DNA of 64,000 bases from Ischnura elegans (lineage: Eukaryota; Arthropoda; Insecta; Odonata; Coenagrionidae): the NCBI RefSeq assembly GCF_921293095.1, contig NC_060254.1, positions 54,854,069 to 54,918,068 on the forward strand, read 5' to 3'. Shown piece by piece: positions 10,781 to 23,002 of the stretch (position 1 is the stretch's first letter; the number at the start of each line of letters is the position of its first letter). The translations under genes and the position numbers were made by a program. The notes below the pieces were generated by a model. The model saw only the letters and a program-made list of their open reading frames with translations. It was not told the DNA's origin and made no database searches.

Positions 10781-11264
10781 ATTGAACATTACCCGTGGCT
10801 TATCTCTGTATTGTCACATCCTCCGGCCGATCTTTCAAATGCCGCCAGTATCCCTTAAGGGTTGATAAAATTTGGGAGTTGAGCCACCTAAATGATACAG
10901 GTTAGGTAAACGTTAATTGAACGTTACTGGTTGTTCGCCTCCATATTGTCGCAACATCAGGCTTATGTCTATGTATCCCTTCAGGATAATGAGAGCTGAG
11001 CGAGGTTAATTAATGATACAGGTTACGCAATAGATAATTGAACATTACCCGTGGCTCGCCTCCGTATTGTCACAATTTCTGGCTGATGCCTGCCGTATCC
11101 CTTCAGGATAATGTGAGTTAAGCCACGTAAATCGTACATGTTACGTGAATGTCAAGTTAACGTTACCCTTGGCTCGCCTCCATGTTGTTGCAACTTCTGG
11201 CCGATGACGCCAGTATCCCTTTAGGATATCGGGAGTTTGAGCCACCTAAATGATACCGATTACT
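10781..11264 (+). repeat. Four-unit tandem repeat, period about 120 bp
   Basis: Units begin near 10781, 10916, 11036 and 11156 with ATTGAACATTACC or a close variant. Each continues with CTCGCCTCC.TATTGTC and GTATCCCTT.AGGATA. The first unit is about 15 bases longer. Divergence among units is roughly 15-25 percent by eye, so this is an old minisatellite or a small satellite fragment. Confidence 0.85.
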
Positions 11265-11384
11265 ACAACAAATTTTCCGCCTCCCTGTTCTTATTTTGTT
11301 GCGGGATAAAGGAGAGACAATATGTATAACAGATATGCATAGAAGACGCAACTACTAATTGCAACCATTCACTACGGTGTCGTC

Positions 11385-11690
11385 TAAAGCCGCCTCTTCT
11401 CTCCTCCTCCTCATCCTCCGCCTTGGGCAGTGGTGGGGGGAGGGCTGCAGCACTACGTTTTTTCTTCTCTCGTCGGCCGCTTGCTTCGTCCGGCCGGACT
11501 CCACCTTTGCCGGTCGGTTAGCCCCGGTAGTAGCGCTGGTTTCTTCGCGGGGGCGCGAAAGCCGACAGCGTGGATGTCCCGGCCGTCCGCGCCGGCGGCT
11601 CCTCCATCAGGAGAGGCAGGTCGTAGCGGACCGCCACCTGTGACTGGGACGCCGCGTCGGGATCCTGTGGCGGACACACAACATCGGGAT
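11385..11690. other. GC-rich island with CpGs, identity unknown
   Basis: A sharp rise in GC and CpG over about 300 bases in an AT-rich region, with frames open on both strands, as expected for GC-rich sequence. The candidate peptides are low-complexity (Arg, Pro, Gly, Ala). It could be a promoter-like island, a GC-rich retroelement end, or a degraded coding exon. I cannot choose. Confidence 0.4.
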
Positions 11691-12140
11691 TAGATCACTG
11701 AACAGTAAACAATTGAGTCCCTTATCCATAACCTTAGAGCGAATATACTACGTGACAAATTACAATCGATGATCATATCAACAAGCGGTCAGGCGATGAC
11801 TGATGGAGTGGTGATACCACCATCCTAGACAGTGCTGTAGTTGGGGAAACAATTAGGCGGTACTCACTCAAATTTGCCAATTTTGAACATGTATTATACA
11901 TCCGGCCGCGATTGAGATGTCAAAATCCAACTCTTATATTAGTTCCAAGTTGTACCACGAGATAACTCTGAACAAGTAAATAATCATTTCCGATTTTTCT
12001 TTCTGAAGTACATTGGAAAATTTACAGTAGGGCTATTTTTTACAGATTTAAAAAGGTAGTTTAACCGGTACGCTTTTAACGAGTTTGGATTTTAGGGGGT
12101 ACGCCATACCGGCCCGTTTCGGCTCCACTACAGCACTGAT

Positions 12141-12566
12141 CCTAGATCCTGCAGTTAATTTCAAATATCTTTGCGACTGACAACAGTGGCGGATACAGAA
12201 AACACTCAAGGGGGGGGGGCGCAAAAGATATATTGAGTTGCCTTTACTTTTATCGTGATGAAAAATAATCATGTCACAGGTAGAGTAAAATAAAATTTTA
12301 ATTAAAGTAATTATACACATATTTAAGGCAATGCCATCTTATGATATAAAAAAGTCACAATTGTGGTTCTGCAATGTTTGTCGATACGGCCAGACCCGCA
12401 AGGGAGGGGCGCGCGCCCCCTGCGCCCCCCATCTGTATCCGCCACTGACTGACAATGAGAGCAGGTCCAAGCTTTTTGGGGAGCGAAAGCGGAGGGCACG
12501 TAACTTTCAGAAAACCATCCTAAATGCGATAGGCGGAGCTTAGCCTCCGGGAAATTCAGTTGCTTT
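12141..12566 (+). repeat. Dispersed repeat, copy 1, interrupted by a hAT element
   Basis: Flanks of the hAT insertion (CAAATATCTTTGCGACTGA on the left, GGGAAATTCAGT on the right) recur without the insertion at 41.08-41.23 kb. The repeat is about 150 bases without the insert. Its class is unknown. Confidence 0.7.
12184..12447. mobile_element. Complete hAT-type non-autonomous element
   Basis: 264 bp with termini CAGTGGCGGATACAGA and its reverse complement TCTGTATCCGCCACTG. It is flanked by an exact 8-bp target duplication ACTGACAA (12176-12183 and 12448-12455). An 8-bp duplication is the hallmark of hAT. C-rich and G-rich runs lie just inside the ends. No transposase, so it depends on another copy. 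Confidence 0.92.
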
Positions 12567-14540
12567 CACTCCTCCACAAACAGAAAACATGGCAACGCCC
12601 GCCTGTCTCTCTCCCCACCCCCAGTGTCGGTAGTTTCACCTCCTGCCGCGACGCCGCTCGAAAAATTCCGAGTGTGCACGACTGGGCCAGTCGCTAAGAT
12701 ATTTGAAAAAGTTAAGAGTGAAGCCAAGATATTGCGCTTTGGCCATCTTGAGAATGATTTCTGAAATTACGTTCCATTTACATGCGTGGGAACAACGAGG
12801 TGAATTGAGATTGTGACTTGGAACTTATATTTCTTGGATCTTATTCGACAGTTATTATGAGCACCAAAGTGCACTATCCTTACAATCGAATTTCGCGCAT
12901 TTCCCATTTAAAATACATCGGAGTCGGCCATGTATGAAAGATCCGAATGGGTTTCAGCCCGGGATTCAACTCCTTAACTGCATTTAAGTGGTGAGTAGTG
13001 ACCAATTTTTAGTGGTCTCCTAGCCGCTTGTTGATTTGCTAGACCATCAATTCATGCCGATGACTGTATTTCTGATTTCGCCTCCATTTTCCGTCTATTT
13101 TTAACGCGCATGATTATGGGAGTCGACTCAGCAAGTGTGCTCACGTCTTTCTAATTCGGTAGAAAACCGTGCGTTTATAGATTTCTCACTTTAAGCCAAG
13201 GTTGGTGTTTGCTGCCAAGGGATTGATTTTATTTCTGATTCCGTATTGGATTACGTAATGTTACGTTTAAAGCATTCTTGCTTAAGGTTAGTGTTTCCTT
13301 TATTGCCATGGAAATGATTGTATGTGGTTGTATGCCCTACGAGTGTGGTTGTATGCCTTGCTCTATGAGCACACAACCACATACACTTTTAATTTAGGTC
13401 AAATCGTGGATTTTCGCTATTAAGTGAATTATTTTCTCAAAAATGGAGGGAGATCTGGAGTTGCGTCGTAGGGTTTTACAAAAATTGTGAGAACTGGCAG
13501 TGACCAGAAAAGGCCGCATAGCTGTCGTGCAAACTAAACGGTTTTGAAAACCGGAATACCCTACTCATTGTCAGTTTAACGTATCGAACGATTCCAGTGA
13601 CGCTTCAGTATTTCCTCTCGATTCTCTCCCGGTGAGAATGCTTTAGACCACGTTGCTTTGCAGCTCAAACAGGAACTCGCTTCGGCGGACTCCCGCTAAA
13701 CATGCGTGTTAAAGTGGACGAATGTACAGGATAAACACAACGCGTGATAGACAGCGAGAGCTTAGATGAGCCTATATCGTAGTTACAAAAAAAGGTAACA
13801 GTAAAGCTGCCGTTGAAATCTGAGCCCGAAGGAAGAAGTGACTAAGTACACATCGCTATCACAGAGAAACTTTACCATCGCAATGAAATGAATTTAAAAA
13901 CAGTAATTTTTTTGTATGATAAAACATTAAAAAATAAACGTCTGCAATCTTTCGATCAGAATTACGTCTGTGATTTGATGCTTTGATAAATTGCATATTT
14001 TGTTTGAAAACTATGAGAAAGCATCAATGAAAGTGAAACTTTTGAAAAATGTACTTGTCCCTTGAAATTTTTTTGATTTTTATAGCGTGAATTACTTGAG
14101 TATTCTTTGCACTTAATATTAAAATAAATCTGAAATGAAAATTAACTCACCGTAGATCCATTAACTGCTAAGTAATGCTAGAAAGAGATCAACATACAAA
14201 GAAAAAAAGAACCATGTCTGAAGTTATAACCCTTGTGAGACGCGTCATCAAGTGACGCACATTGAAAAATGCACAATTGTGCGGCTTGCTTTGTAATATA
14301 CCAATTGGCTGCTTTTAATGACCCTAAGACGCCCCATGCTCGTCTGCCTTGATGCCACCAGCATCAAGTTACCGGGGGTCACCGCACGGAGGTGAGCATT
14401 TGGGACGATTTCGTGGAAGGAGAGGGTGTATGAGGCCCGTCACTTCCACTTCTCGACCCCCTTCTTCGACAAAAAAAAAGGCCGCCAGACAGAAAAAAAT
14501 GACAGCAAATGGTGGGTAAACATATTATAGTCTGTATACC
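12567..14540. other. Unassigned stretch with one hairpin
   Basis: No gene recognised. A hairpin is formed by TGTATGTGGTTGT (about 13319-13331) and ACAACCACATACA (about 13373-13385), with a second GTGGTTGTATGCC between them. The rest is ordinary AT-rich sequence. Confidence 0.5.
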
Positions 14541-15203
14541 CATAGTGGCGGCTCGTGAGTCCAATGCTGGGAGGGGCACACTCCACCGGGGGGGTCGAAA
14601 TTTTGGAATATTTTGTGTATTTTAGTGAGTTTTCATGGCAACCTGGAGACCATTGTGACTCACTAATACACAAAACAATCATTAACACTGAAACACTAAC
14701 AATCACTAACTCTATTAACTGAACTACAACCAGGCCTATTTACGTTAAAACAATTTACGCATAATAAGTCAACTGGTCACCAAAACAAGGTATTCTGCTA
14801 CACAGCTACACAAGATTATACGGCCGCATCGGCGCGGTGGCCGGCGTGGCGATGTCAACTCACTAGGTACGTCGCTCTGCGCATGCTCGGGCGGCGTCCC
14901 AAGACTTCCATAAGGCACAAGGTTAGACGCGTCATAGCACCAGCAGCCCCCACCACTGCCACTCTTCATATAACTGCATGGTGATGGATTGGGACGTTCT
15001 GGCCAGCGCCCCACGGCTACAAATACGAACTTCTCGCGCTAATTTTGCGTGTTCTTCCTGCATTTTCGATGTATGCGTTTGCAAAAAAACACTTTTGTTA
15101 ATTAGAAACATAATTATAATTGAATGGGTATATATATTTTTTTCCTTTTTGAAATTTTTGGGAGGGGCGGCGTCCGAGAGTCCTTATGAGAAAGCCGCCA
15201 CTG
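14541..15203. mobile_element. hAT-type non-autonomous element inside another repeat
   Basis: The termini are AGTGGCGGCTC...GAGTCC on the left and the inverted GGACTC..AAGCCGCCACTG-type end on the right. The candidate target duplication (TGTATACC and TTTATAGC) agrees at 6 of 8 bases. The flanks rejoin to match, in inverted orientation, an uninterrupted paralogue at 15848-15885 containing CCACCCTACGGTATACAG. A two-base insertion after the first CA explains the shifted start. Confidence 0.7.
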
Positions 15204-15267
15204 TTTATAGCGTAGGGTGGCGCATTGGCGCGCCGTCTACCTGAGTTCATAGTTTTTATCCCGTTAA

Positions 15268-15671
15268 CGCCTAGCGGTACCAAATGGTACCAGCTGGTAC
15301 TGCAGTGCATAACGTAGCTTTTTTGTCATTTATCGTAATTTTTAGGGTTTTTGAGAGTTTTAAATTAATAAGAATATTTTCGATAAAAATTTTCCGGAAA
15401 GTTTGCTATTTTAAAGCTGTAATTAACGCCTTTAGAGCCGTTTTGAAAATTGAGAATTATCAACTAGCCCAAAAAAAACGGAATTTTTAGAGCAAGCATT
15501 TCGATTTTCTTTACTTATGCCTAATGTACTGTTAACATAAAAATTTTATTGTGTAATTATGATTTTTATAACATTTTATACCATATAAAGTATGGTTATT
15601 TGATGTGAGCTTAATATTTGGGATGTTATGATGCAAAAAAATTTTGTGGTACCATATGGTACCGCTAGGCG
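15268..15671. mobile_element. MITE with CGCCTAGCGGTACC inverted termini
   Basis: The 24-base terminal inverted repeats (CGCCTAGCGGTACC then AAATGG or ATATGG then TACC) differ at one base. Each terminus is itself built from nested GGTACC palindromes. The left flank is TTAA and the right flank TAAC. A decayed TTAA duplication would point to a piggyBac-like element, but this is weak. The 404-bp interior is AT-rich and non-coding. Confidence 0.7.
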
Positions 15672-15921
15672 TAACTATTATTGGTAAAAGAATACATTTA
15701 GCTCCTAATGACTCAGAATTTTATTGAAATTTAGATACATGATTGCCACAAAAATCGCAGGAATTTTTTATTTCAGGCGTTACTGGGTTAAGGTCGGTCC
15801 TTTCCTCCCCCCGCGGCGCTCGCGGAACGACTCAGGTTGCTGGCGGGCCCATGCGCCACCCTACGGTATACAGACTATAATGCTAGTCAATAATCAAAGT
15901 TTTTCAGTAATCTGCTATATA

Positions 15922-15976
15922 AAGTGGCACCGACGCCATGGGGCCTGAGGGGGCCCGAGCCACCTCGAAATTCGAT

Positions 15977-16008
<32 letters not shown>

Positions 16009-16207
16009 AAGAGGAAAAGATGTGTCAAGCTTGTCGATTTTCCGCGGAGTGTCATGTTAACGAAAGTTGAGTTTTCTGGGTTCTAATCTTGATCATATGA
16101 CTGTTCTAAATGCTAAAAAAAACTTTAAAACTCACCATTTGGAAAATTTCCGGGGGCAAGACCCCCAGTATGGGCCCCTCAATATTTATTATAAGTCGGC
16201 ACCCCTG
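15922..16207. mobile_element. hAT-like element with a 29-base G run
   Basis: The termini AAGTGGCACCGAC and GTCGGCACCCCTG form an imperfect inverted pair. Flanking octamers GCTATATA and TCTATATG agree at 6 of 8 bases, consistent with an old hAT target duplication. The interior has an uninterrupted run of 29 G at 15980-16008. The run may be real slippage in the G-rich sub-terminal region or an assembly artefact. Confidence 0.65.
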
Positions 16208-16459
16208 TCTATATGCATATTGAGAAAAGCGTACTACGCGATAATGTATGTATATAACCGATCGAAAAGAACGGAGAAAATTGACTATTAAAAAACACAG
16301 AAACACATACAAAAGAGACAGTGACTAGCAGAGGTAGACGTTGAGAATGAAGCTATTAGCTTCGAAAGCTCTAGAAAAATTTCCCATGTGAGTGTTTATT
16401 TATATGTGTTTCTTATTTAGTGCCGGTGACTCGCTAATGTACTATTATGTATGCATGTA

Positions 16460-16791
16460 TAATAGAGAATGTCTGTTTATCTGTCCACTATGCGTTTCCA
16501 TACGGCTGCACGGATTGCGACCAAAGTTAGTACATGGGTTCATCTCATGCTCCCAAACCCCGTAGTGCTACTTTCGGTTGCTTCCGTCGCGTCTTTTGCG
16601 TCGTTTTCGCTTTACTGTTTGTTACGCCACGGCATACAACTTCTGAGGTTGGACATCCTGCCGGCTAGGCACACCTCTTGACACGCTCAAAGAGAAAACA
16701 TAAAAATGCCATATGATCATGAAATTCAAGTTCGAAGTTTCCCATTTCTCTGGGTACTATCCTTCCCGAGCAACACCGGGTGGCCTGCTGG
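16460..16791 (+). mobile_element. Helitron-type non-autonomous element, copy 1
   Basis: The 5' part reads TATGCGTTTCCATACGGCTGC. The 3' end has a short hairpin (CCCG...CGGG around CCCGAGCAACACCGGG) followed by GGCCTGCTGG and then T. This fits the Helitron 3' rule of a hairpin just upstream of CTRR with insertion before T. Three other pieces of the family are in the window. No Rep/helicase is encoded. Confidence 0.7.
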
Positions 16792-19700
16792 TTGAACAAT
16801 AAATTTCGCAAAGAAATTGGAACTGTGCTGAAGGCCAACTGAAGGCTCCCAATATGTGCTGCGACCTGGCGGTCCCAAGTGTGACTATGAATTGCACCAT
16901 TGCATTTCTAGGGAGATAGACTATTTTGGAATCGGTTTGCCATGGGTATCTTAAAATCAACAAAAAATCTCTTACACAATATGCTTCTCAGCCCTCTTAG
17001 ACGCCAAGTAGTATCCCAGAAAATCATTCCTTTCAGGCGTATCAATCAGGAATTTCAAGTCCACAAAATCGTGATGTGTAAGGTTTGAGCCATTGACTAT
17101 CTGAAATTTCGTTCATAAAATCGTATGCCAAAAATTCAGTCCACGAAGCTGTATCTCGAAAAATCAGTCCAGATAGTTATCTATTGCTGAGGAAATTGAC
17201 TTTGACGAGGGTTTTTCTACTATGGAAAGTAAGTAAATTTCCGTGAACTTTTAAATGATCAGTTTTGGAATGAATCTTGTCCGAAAAATTATTTACATGA
17301 CAAGCCGGCTATACGTTAGCTGTCAACTTCCTGCCCCTCCCACCAAAATTTGCCTTGCGCGGTAAAGTAGTGCACCTATGTCAAGGTCTCAGATCCGTTT
17401 CTCTTCAAAAACGAATAATATTTACCACTGTCACTTGAGCGAAAAAGTTTTAATATTTGCGCAAATTTTAGCGGAATTTTAAGAATCGTATGGAGAAGAA
17501 AATGCGTAGGTGAACTGAATGAAATGTCGAAAAAAATACGGCGGGCACTCAACGTCAATAGTAATCCCAGGTTAACCTAGTAGTCCTAGAGTTTTCTTGG
17601 AGTTCAACGAGGATTTTCAAATGGAACAGGAGGCGTTGAGGTAGGTTGTTCGTAGAAGGCGAACAGGTGCATCCTCCAAGACTCCCACTTATGGAATGAA
17701 CAAGTTTTGAATTACCAACTTCACTTCCCCGTGGTGGAGAGGAGAACGGTAATAGAATTTGTTTCAGAACTTGGAGAGGAGTTTGATTTGCCATTAAACT
17801 TAGTTTATAGAATTGCCAGAACTTCTGCATCAGTTCATGCGCTACGATTATGTGGTGTTTCTGAGCCTTTCCAATGAACGCGTAACATCTTCAAAATTTA
17901 TGAGATACATTTGCCTTCTCTCCGGAAAAAGTAAAACTGTTGCTTCATCCAAGATAAAGAGGCTACTCCAAAAAAATCTCGCAATACTAACTTTTATTAG
18001 AAAGACGTAATTTTAGGATTTAATTTCTAAGTTGAAAATCGCTTAATTATTGGTTATAATCTTTCTCAGGTATACACACGCACAAAGGCAGACAAACGTG
18101 GCGGAGGGAATGGGGATGTTATCGTAAGGTGGGAGAGTTAGCAGGGGGCGGGAAATGGGTGCTAGGTGACGCTGAGACCACTTGCAAGGTTTGGTAATGA
18201 GAAAACGTCGCGAAGGACGCGTCGGACGCAACCAAAAGTATTACAAGTGTATATTCAATTTGTACAGAGGGCCAAACAATTATCCCTAATAATGGATTAC
18301 CGCCATGTAATATTGTGGATGACTTTTTGATTTCTTCTATTGCCTATTAGTTATTATTACCTATTATAAGTCTATTGAATAGACTAAATAGACCCACCCT
18401 TAAGCGTTAACGAGCGCTAATGTGTTAAATTTCCATCTTAATAACGACACCTGGAAATGATATAACTCGATAGATGAAGCTGAAATTTAAACTAAAGCGA
18501 TAGTGCCGCACTCCCATTTGACGGGAAAATAATTTGATTCGTAGAACATTAGCTACGGTATTTATTGCCTCGAGCAGTTAACTAACATATATAGTCATAG
18601 ACCACAAATTGGAAAGCCCAAGGCGATCAGTTATAGTCTATTCTGGACGATATACCTGAAACGAGCTGAAAAGTTTCGTCGTCAGGCCTTTTCTTTTGTC
18701 ATACTCGTGCTATCGATAACAAACATAAACCTACTTAATAAACCTACATAACCTACTCCGAATAAATGCAATTTCAATTGTTTAAATTATTTTTCTTCCT
18801 TGGGAATAGTGAAAATTATTAAAATCCTAAAATCCCATGAAAGGAACTAGCCCGCCTTCTGAATCTGTGAATTCACTCGCTTGAGGCTTAGTATGGGGTT
18901 AACTACAACAACCATCGCGTTAAATCACGTAGTAAGTGATATTATTTACAACACGCAGAATTTTTTACTCCATGATAGGCCTTAATATACGCAAAGTAGC
19001 TATTTAATCACTCATGTCCTAACTCTGACCCATGCATATCCTATTTCCCTTCTTTCGGAGTTTGTGCCGCGAAATCTGTCAGTGATAGAATTCGAAGTGG
19101 CGTCTTTATTCACGATTTTTCGCAATACCTTCATTCGGCCAGGGAGTTTACATTTGTGTACTTTGAAGCCAAATAACCTTTTTACCCACCTGGGCACGTT
19201 TTTATGTATCCGCCGACTGCATTCGGGAACGAGGCGGGCTTTTCAGTTCAGAGAGCCAACAACGGCTCCTGCGCTAAATATACTACTCCTGCTCGTTAAA
19301 AGTTCGTACCGAAATGCGCCAAAAACTCGATACAATGACAGTCCCCGAAAAGTGTCGCTAGTTTGACGCAAGGGAAAATGGAATCCACGCTGATTTTATT
19401 CGACGTTTCTGAATAAGTTTTAGCCACTCCGCGGAGTACCAGAATATATACTGCTGGAGATTTTGGCCTAGAGGATTGAATAAACGCGCACGGAAGAAGT
19501 TTTTGGAAGCACCAGATAACTTTATACTTCGATTGCGCTTTTTTATCCCAAGAACAGAAGGTTTAAAGAGAATTCTGTCCTTTTTAGTAACTGTTACAGT
19601 TAAGACGTGGTGTTTTATATACAGTTTGTTTCAGGAGGAATCTGTAATACTTGAGAAGGTGGAAGGGGAGACAATTTTAAGCATTTATTTTCCATAAGCA

Positions 19701-20325
19701 TGGGGTCGCAACCAGAGCCACTGGGGGGGGGGGGGGGTTCCGGGTTACAGTCCTTAATTACCTTTAACCTTTATTACTTTATTTTATTTATGTCATATAC
19801 TTTATTTTAATAAATACTCGTTCAAAATGACTGTTTTTGTGTCCTAACCATTACGTTTTCAACATCAAAAATCCCTTAAATCCCCGGGCCCCCCTTTGTG
19901 CTAGAGATGTTTCGCATACACCCCGGAAAGGCTCCGAAATCTCCTATAAACCTCCTCCCATTTCAAAATCTTGACTACGCTACTAGTCGCATCTCCTTAG
20001 TTACTGAGCTATGGCAACGCAAAAACATGTTTTGGATGCACTTTGCAGTTACCATGAAAACGTTTTTTCTTGGGTATCAGGCCTTTTTGACGTTTTATTT
20101 AACACATTTGATGCATAAGGGCATTGAATAATTAAGGCGGGACGAAATTATGCGATCATCATTGTCTGAAACAATCAATCTCAAAATGGGTGAGATTGCG
20201 CAATCGTATTGTTGATACTCGCTCAAAGTTCTCGTTTATTTAAGCTCAAAAAATTATTGTTTCAGACAAGTATAATCCCACACTTACGTAAAAACTTAAT
20301 TATTTAATTTCCTTAAAACCGAGAG
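16792..20325. other. Unassigned AT-rich stretch
   Basis: No gene or complete element recognised. It holds scattered short frames without family signatures, a near-palindrome at about 18650-18685, and a 15-base G run near 19724-19738 next to CCACTG that may be a degraded hAT terminus. Confidence 0.45.
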
Positions 20326-20589
20326 CAGTGGCGTAACTATGAGGGGATAGGTCCCCCACTAAAGCCTGAGAGAAATAAAAAAGTTATTTAAAAGTATTGT
20401 CCAGTTTTAAAATTTAATAACTGTATCTGCTTAAAGTTAAATTTTTATTGCCAAAATTATGCAAAATGCATATCCAGACATGCTATATGTATTTCAAAAA
20501 TGTTCCCGGAACCCCTTTGCCAGAGGGGGAGGCGTCGTCACCCCAGGCCATCCCGTCCCCCCCAATGCCTATTCCTAGTTACACCACTC
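20326..20589. mobile_element. hAT-type non-autonomous element
   Basis: Starts CAGTGGCGTAACTA and ends TAGTTACACCACTC, an inverted pair with small differences. The flanking octamers ACCGAGAG and ATCCAGAG match at 6 of 8 positions, as expected for an aged 8-bp target duplication. G- or C-rich sub-terminal blocks are typical of the other copies. Confidence 0.75.
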
Positions 20590-21319
20590 ATCCAGAGTGT
20601 TATATAAAATGTCGATACGGCTGGATACTCAAGAATAATCACTTTCACGTTAATTACAAAGTATATTTAAAAAATGTTTGCGTTGTCATAACTCAGAAAC
20701 TTAAGGAGTTGCGACCCCATGTTTATGGACAAAAATGCTCGAAATCGTCTCCCCAACTCCCTCCTGAAGTATTGCAGATTCCTCTTAAAACACCCTGTAT
20801 TACATTACTTTTACGATTTTTAGGGGTTTCTGATTTAATTTTTATTATGTTCATGCAACCCATTTATTAATCGAAAGTAATAACGCTTGCTTGTTAAAAA
20901 TAAAATATTTTTCAATGTTCGAATCCTTGCTCACCTTATGTTCTGACACGCCGCAATTTCGCTGTTTTTCTTCCCCGGAGGCTGCGGTGGAATGTCCATT
21001 TAATTAATTACCAGAGAGACTTAGGAATGCATTCTGGTCTCAGAAGGTAGGGTACCCATGTGTTTCCACCAGATCGCGTTTAAACTTTGCAGTGTGATAT
21101 AAAATGTAATTTTAACATATGCTTGCTACTTCCGTGCTCTTCCTCGTTCCTAGCAACGGAAGGTGAGTCTCGGCAAATGTGATTGGGGCAATATTTCCAT
21201 TATATTGTTCAAGTTTTATAGAGGGTTGTATACATTTAGGAGTTTAAAATTAAACCTGATTAACACGATTATTTTTTTCTTGCGTCTCTGTCACTGTTAA
21301 TAGGCAGAAATGTGGCAAT

Positions 21320-21982
21320 CAGGCGCGCAGCTAGGAATTAAGGCTAGGGGGTGTTTCAGGCGCAACTAATAGTGAGGGGTTTGGAATACGGGAGGTGCGG
21401 GTGGCCTCCCCCAGAACATTTTTAAGATAAGTGGTTCAAAATGGTGAGTTTTACAGCTTTCTGAGGGATATTTTATTAATCATTTCTTTCTACTTTTAGC
21501 AACCAATTTTACTTCAACAAAAAGCGTAAGATTAACCTTTATTTCTGCGATAGTACTTAAACTTTTTAACAATCCACTGCTGCGTAGTATTTCTTATACT
21601 TACTTATTTCTCACAAAAAATTAGCCTTTTTTGCGAGTAAAATCATATTTCCCAACTTTAAGTGCTTGCTGTTACCATATTACCATACCATACCATACTG
21701 GTGGCGATTCCTTGTCAGATTCATTAACAAGAGGACGTTTAATTCACACTTTGATCTGCTAATTTCACTGTAACACATCAACAGCAAGCTCATTTACCCT
21801 CTTTCAACTAATAGTACATCCAATGATTAATGTAAATGCATTACTTATTGCTTATATTATTGTCCAAACTATTATAAAAGCGATATTCATCCAATTTAGT
21901 AAAATGGATTAAATTTTAAAATTTATCTGAATTCTGGGGAGGGGGGCTTATCCCCTAAAACCCTCCACCCGCTGCGCCACTG
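21320..21982. mobile_element. hAT-type non-autonomous element, 663 bp
   Basis: Flanked by an exact 8-bp duplication GTGGCAAT (21312-21319 and 21983-21990). The termini CAGGCGCGCAGC and GCTGCGCCACTG are imperfect inverted repeats. The interior includes a segment near 21718-21870 that recurs at 22856-23002, so part of the interior is itself a repeat or a sister element lies nearby. Confidence 0.88.
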
Positions 21983-22719
21983 GTGGCAATTACTCTAATA
22001 AATAAGTAACTTAAGCCCATTTGACGCTAGAGCAAAAGCGCGTAACCCTGAAAACTTCATTTTCTATTGCATCGCGATGTTTGAACGCGATCTGGTTGTG
22101 ACACTTTGGTACCTTTCCTTGTCAGTTCTTGCTTCATGTTCTTGATGGAGGGATATCTTCGAGCGCCTCCTAGTGGCGGGGTCGGGAAACGCTTGAACGC
22201 GACGAGCGTGGCTCTGGATACCGAAATATAACCGGTGTCGCCCTCTGCCACCGCATTCTCTAGCATAGGGAAGAGAAAAGAAAATATCTTAGTTTATATA
22301 ATGCAATAAAATTATTAGATAAAACTTAGAAATATATTCTGAGCCTGCACAGACATTCTACGGTTTGTGGAGATTGAGATGTTGTTTTGGCTATGGTATT
22401 CAGGATATACTACAATGGGTTCCAAGATTTATTCACTTTAAATCCCCTCTGATTAACGACTTTTAATTTAATCACCTTAGCTCATAATTAGGAAATGGCA
22501 ATACCCTTCATCTGAATTTGGACCAAGGGTGGCCTGGGGAATTCCTCCTAGCCGAAAGGAAAATTTGAGATTTTCAAGGCTCAAAAACAAAACAGGTGCT
22601 TCAGGCTAATTATTTGACGAGAAAAGACACAAACACACCCGAAGTTTAAAACCAATTTATAATTCAATACGTAGGAGTAGATACATTTACCGAGAAATAT
22701 AACTGCATAAATATTTTTG

Positions 22720-23002
22720 TGCAAAGTGGCAACCTCAAAAATTTTCGATTTTATTTAGTACATATTTCGACCCAATGGGGGGGAGGGGTTATAACCACCT
22801 TTGCTCCCTCCCCCATAGATTCGCCACTGCCCATCATCTTACTTAATATCATGGGGTTCACTAACAAGAGGCCATTCAGTTCACACTTTGAGCCGCTAAT
22901 TTCTCTTTATCACATCAACAGCAAGCTCATTTACCCTCTTGCAACTAATTATACATTCAATGATTAATATAAATGCAATACTCATTGCATTATTATCCAA
23001 AT
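22720..23002. mobile_element. Fragment related to the 21.3-kb hAT element
   Basis: Includes a terminus-like CCCCCATAGATTCGCCACTG ending at 22829. After it comes a diverged copy of 21718-21870, marked by CACATCAACAGCAAGCTC and CAATGATTAAT. No target duplication seen, so a rearranged partial copy. Confidence 0.55.

Noticed and set aside
18645-18690. Near-palindrome with CTGACGACGAAAC on the minus strand, resembling fused hammerhead boxes
   Set aside because: The two boxes are adjacent with no stem II, and no flanking duplication or tail is present, so a hammerhead cannot form as drawn.
20448-20870. 140-codon plus-strand open frame as a host gene
   Set aside because: Its first third lies inside a hAT-type element terminus and the rest has low-complexity composition without motifs.
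20915-20930. GTTCGAATCC, a perfect-looking tRNA/SINE B box
   Set aside because: No A box at the right distance and no cloverleaf can be drawn.
22057-22266. 69-codon minus-strand frame with even amino-acid composition
   Set aside because: No recognisable family and no supporting signals; kept out of the gene list as probably chance.
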